A model generated the notes under the pieces. The model was not told the origin of the DNA and did not search any database. It saw nothing but the letters and a program-made list of their open reading frames with translations. From Diplonema japonicum (lineage: Eukaryota; Euglenozoa; Diplonemea; Diplonemida; Diplonemidae): a stretch of DNA of 64,000 nucleotides. Both the position numbers and the translations under genes were made by a program. This document shows, one piece after another, positions 61,371-64,000 of the stretch (position 1 is the stretch's first letter; every line of letters starts with the position of its first letter). The stretch is taken from NCBI GenBank assembly GCA_964019335.1, contig OZ025716.1:310001-374000 (forward strand), written 5' to 3'.

Positions 61371-62724
61371 AATGTCTTCTCCGTGTTTCATCATCAGGCT
61401 CCCGCTCACGTGCTTCTTCAGCTCCTACCACTCAGGTGGCGCATGAGCGTATCCTTCCTTGATCCACCGAAGTAGAACAGCAGGAAGGGAGGAGGAAGAG
61501 GAGGAACTGTCTCCGTTCCGTCGTCAGGCTGGTCGTCGGGTCAGGCGCACGCCACAACCCATATCTTTACTGATGGTGATTGCTTTTGTCCCCTTTTGGG
61601 GAACTCATGCTTCAGGCGCTCGAGGGCGGAGATCGTCCATACGTGATCTTGCTTCTGTGATCAGAATGAAGTAGGTCGTATGATAGGTGATCAATCCGTT
61701 CTCTTCCCTCTGCACTCGAACAGCCACGAGGACAGCAGTTTGGACAGTGCACCAGTTGGCGCCAGCCGAACCACCTAACAGGAAGTTAAACCGTGCACTA
61801 TAATAGAAAAGAAAAAGGCTTAGTCCAGCAGAAATAACTTCTGCCCCAAAGGCAATGTCACTTTCAAATGACTAGGAACTGTACGTTGCCCTGTGGTGGA
61901 CGGCGTAGACGCGCATCTGTCTCTTCAACTATAAACTCCCCTATGGAACCCTCTTCGACCTTCTCGTCATCTCCACCCGTTTGTACTTGGTGATTACGGC
62001 CGAAGTTGCAGAGGACAGACTAACAGCTAACAACCTTACAATGTTAAGAGCTGTCCTTCCCTCAAAAACTGCACTTTTCTCAACTGGACTTACGAAAAGC
62101 TTTCGTGGAACTACCGGCAAAAATGGCCAAAACTTAAAATGGCGACTTTCAAGGTCATTTTGGTTGGCCTCCAAAAAAAAGAAAAAGATTTTTTTTGGAA
62201 AAGAAATTTTGGTACTTCCTTGGAACTCACCGTTCTTTCGTCCGACATATGGATTTTTTGAAAAAAAAAAAAATTCAATGAACCTTTGAGCATTTTTTGA
62301 CATTTTTTTCCCCTAGCCCCCTGTAATCCCTTTGAGACATAGGGCGGGTTACTTAGCGAATATAGAGCGTTTAATATCAACAGGAAAGTCGGCAGTGGGA
62401 GTTTTCCTTTTTTTTTTTTTCTTCAAGGGGCGACTCACAGAGACTTCCTTTAGCTCATATATTTCTTCTTGTTTTTTTTTTGGGAGGAGAGACCCCTGCG
62501 GACGGGGCCAAGAGGGTCAAGTCGCTCACGTAAGGCTGCAATAGGCGTCATCAGGAGACAGATCTTCGCATCAAGACAGACAGCGCAAAAACTACAGGAG
62601 TTGAAAAGGACATACAAGAAAGACCGCGTGTCGAAACTACGAAAAGCTTTAAAGGCGACAATAGGAACGAAGGCCATCTATGCTCCAGAAGGGATTGTCT
62701 TTTACTATGAGTTTTTTTTTTTTT
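61371..62724. other. Spacer with unassigned, mixed-composition DNA
   Basis: Balanced composition to about 62170, unlike the usual homopolymer spacers, which suggests old mobile DNA. It holds TTTAGCTCATATAT at about 62450. An open + frame (about 62484-62710) encodes a Lys/Arg-rich peptide but shows no recognisable domain or leader. No gene called. Confidence 0.4.
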
Positions 62725-63022
62725 CCTTTCGAGAACGGGTCTTTGACTTGTCTAAGCAAAAGGGGAACGTTGTTGATACATAAACTTATAAACTTCTCCA
62801 GGTTTTCGGCACGTACAAACAACGGTCAATTCCTCTTTATATTCTTTTTTTAGCTCAACTTGCTCCGGGAGAAAGAAAAGAAAAATAAACGAAAAACTCC
62901 TGTTCTTTTTAAATTGTTGCTGGAACAAGTACAACTTTGAAAAAGAAATGTTATTTTGCAAGAAAAAAAAGAAGATTAGAGGCAGCTTGTCCCGTTTTAT
63001 CCCTACTGTAGGTGAAAACGAC
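62725..63022 (+). mobile_element. SINE-like repeat, longest copy (A plus B halves)
   Basis: The A half (62725-62835) has GAGAACGGGTCTTTGACTTG, AAAAGGGGAACGTTG, CTTCTCCAGG and GGCACGTACAAACAACGG. The B half (about 62858-63022) has CTCAACTTGCTCCGGG, GGAACAAGTACAACTTTGAA, GTTATTTTGC and CCCTACTGTAGGTGAAAACG. It follows a T run. No ORF of interest. Confidence 0.6.
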
Positions 63023-63760
63023 TTGCAATGCCGGCTCCTTTTTTTTTTCTTTTTCTTTTTTTACTTTAGAAATACCTCGCATTTCTCCCCCCCTTCTTTT
63101 TGTTTGTCATAAAAGAAAAGTTGTAAACATACCCTGTATCAGATTCCGCCCGGTGTACACCTTCACCTGCCCTGTCCTCTTTGCAGGCCGGAATACTCTG
63201 AAGCGATGCTATACGTAGGGGAGCAAGAATCTTATTTTTTTGCAACTTGTCGGTCTCTTATGTCCATGAGCATCCACAAGGCCAGAAACTAATAGATATC
63301 GTCCACAGTGAAGTCAAGTCTGGGTTGTGGTACTTGCAAACGGTGCAAAGAGTTTTCACAAACCCCATTCAAAATGAACAGCTTGAAGAAATCCTTGTCC
63401 TGCCCCCCCCCCCCCCCCCCCCCCATGTGCCCCGCTACTTCTTTTGCGTAACCTGCGTAATTTCGCTCTCCCATGGCATATTTTCACTCTTCTCGTCACT
63501 ACTGTACGGTGCAGTACTGCTCATCTGAGCTTTAGTGCCACCAAAAACTGGTTTCGAGAGTGTTTTTGGAGGTTAATCTAGGGGCCAAAAGTGATTTTCG
63601 ATGGAAAGGAAAATCGCGGACACAACGTTATTCTGTAAGGGTATGGGTTGTGTGGTACTTCAAATGCCTATACAATTTTTTTTTTTTTAATTTTTTTGAT
63701 CGCTAGATATCTAGCGCTTCGTCCTTTTATGGTTAAAAAGAATGTCTTTTAACCTTTTAA
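63023..63760. other. Spacer
   Basis: It contains a C22 run (63403-63424), unique sequence (63530-63670) with a CACAAC/GTTGTG stem, and a perfect 16-bp palindrome CGCTAGATATCTAGCG at 63701-63716. No gene accepted. Confidence 0.4.
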
Positions 63761-63970
63761 CTCAGCTTGCTCCGGGGAAAGGAAATGAAATAAATAAAAA
63801 GAAATAGAATTACCTTTCTAACCCCTTCTTATTTCTTTTTTTCTTTCTTTCTTTCTTTTTTTCTTTTTTTGCGGGAACAAGTAAGCAAACTTTGAAAAAA
63901 CGAATTTGTTATTGCAAAAAGAGAAAATAAAAAAGAAGAAAAACAATCGTTGTTCGTTTTATTAAGGTTT
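63761..63970 (+). repeat. SINE-like B half
   Basis: CTCAGCTTGCTCCGGGG, GGGAACAAGTAAGCAAACTT and GAATTTGTTATTGC match the B half of the 62725 copy in order. The window ends in T-rich DNA after it. Confidence 0.5.
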
Positions 63971-64000
63971 TTATTCTTCTTTTTTTTCTTTTTTTTTTTT

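Noticed and set aside
62484-62710. Gene encoding a basic peptide
   Set aside because: No leader of the usual type, no domain, runs into the T tract of the SINE-like repeat.
1-64000. tRNA or rRNA genes
   Set aside because: I looked for T-loop-like GTTCGA/GTTCAA blocks with matching arms and for conserved rRNA segments; the few GTTCGA hits are inside coding regions or lack a cloverleaf.

Overview
This window comes from a unicellular eukaryote. Evidence: short GT-AG introns (43-62 nt) in at least two genes; eukaryotic families (a giant RNF213-like AAA+ ATPase, eukaryote-type PPCS, a NudC-like CS protein, UBL/DUF4116/SAP); APE-type LINE retrotransposons; and intergenic DNA crowded with long A, T, C and G homopolymers. 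I cannot place it in a lineage with confidence. Every gene, array copy and intact mobile element I accept is on the + strand; the only minus-strand feature is a decayed LINE scrap.

Layout. About 0.07-7.3 kb: LINE-A (ORF1 intact, ORF2 with two frameshifts) followed by a truncated relative. 7.7-14.4 kb: seven tandem copies of a small basic protein of unknown function. 15.0-20.4 kb: a UBL-DUF4116-SAP protein, a zone of decayed paralogues, and a coiled-coil/zinc-finger/beta-propeller-like protein. 20.4-27.1 kb: LINE-B, apparently full length and intact, with an OTU protease-like domain in ORF1. 27.1-34 kb: two small coiled-coil proteins, a near-identical truncated LINE-B copy, LINE/SINE scraps and a Pro/Gln-rich single-pass membrane protein. 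35-38.6 kb: a four-exon FtsX-like permease. 41.4-47.7 kb: an unknown protein, a CS-domain co-chaperone-like protein, an ABHD1/3-type hydrolase and PPCS. 48.1-60.8 kb: an RNF213-like gene interrupted by one frameshift in a Walker A motif. 60.8-64 kb: repeat-rich DNA without a gene I can support.

Most notable is a coherent mobile system. Two diverged LINE lineages both place ORF1 and ORF2 in the same frame, separated by a single TGA. In LINE-B the TGA is followed, after 6 nt, by a 12-bp hairpin, and ORF2 has no ATG before its first catalytic motif. In LINE-A the in-frame linker carries a hydrophobic stretch and a 2A-like NPGP motif. Both lineages end in a small hairpin followed by a poly(T), not poly(A), tail on the sense strand, and insertions abut T tracts. 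A dispersed ~110-300 bp repeat has the same kind of 3' end and T-tract flanks, so it may be a SINE that borrows the LINE machinery. The tandem array supplies empty and filled versions of the same insertion site.

Host gene architecture is also distinctive. Most start codons follow long A tracts, often with a T tract further upstream, and a TTAGCTCAT motif recurs shortly after stop codons.
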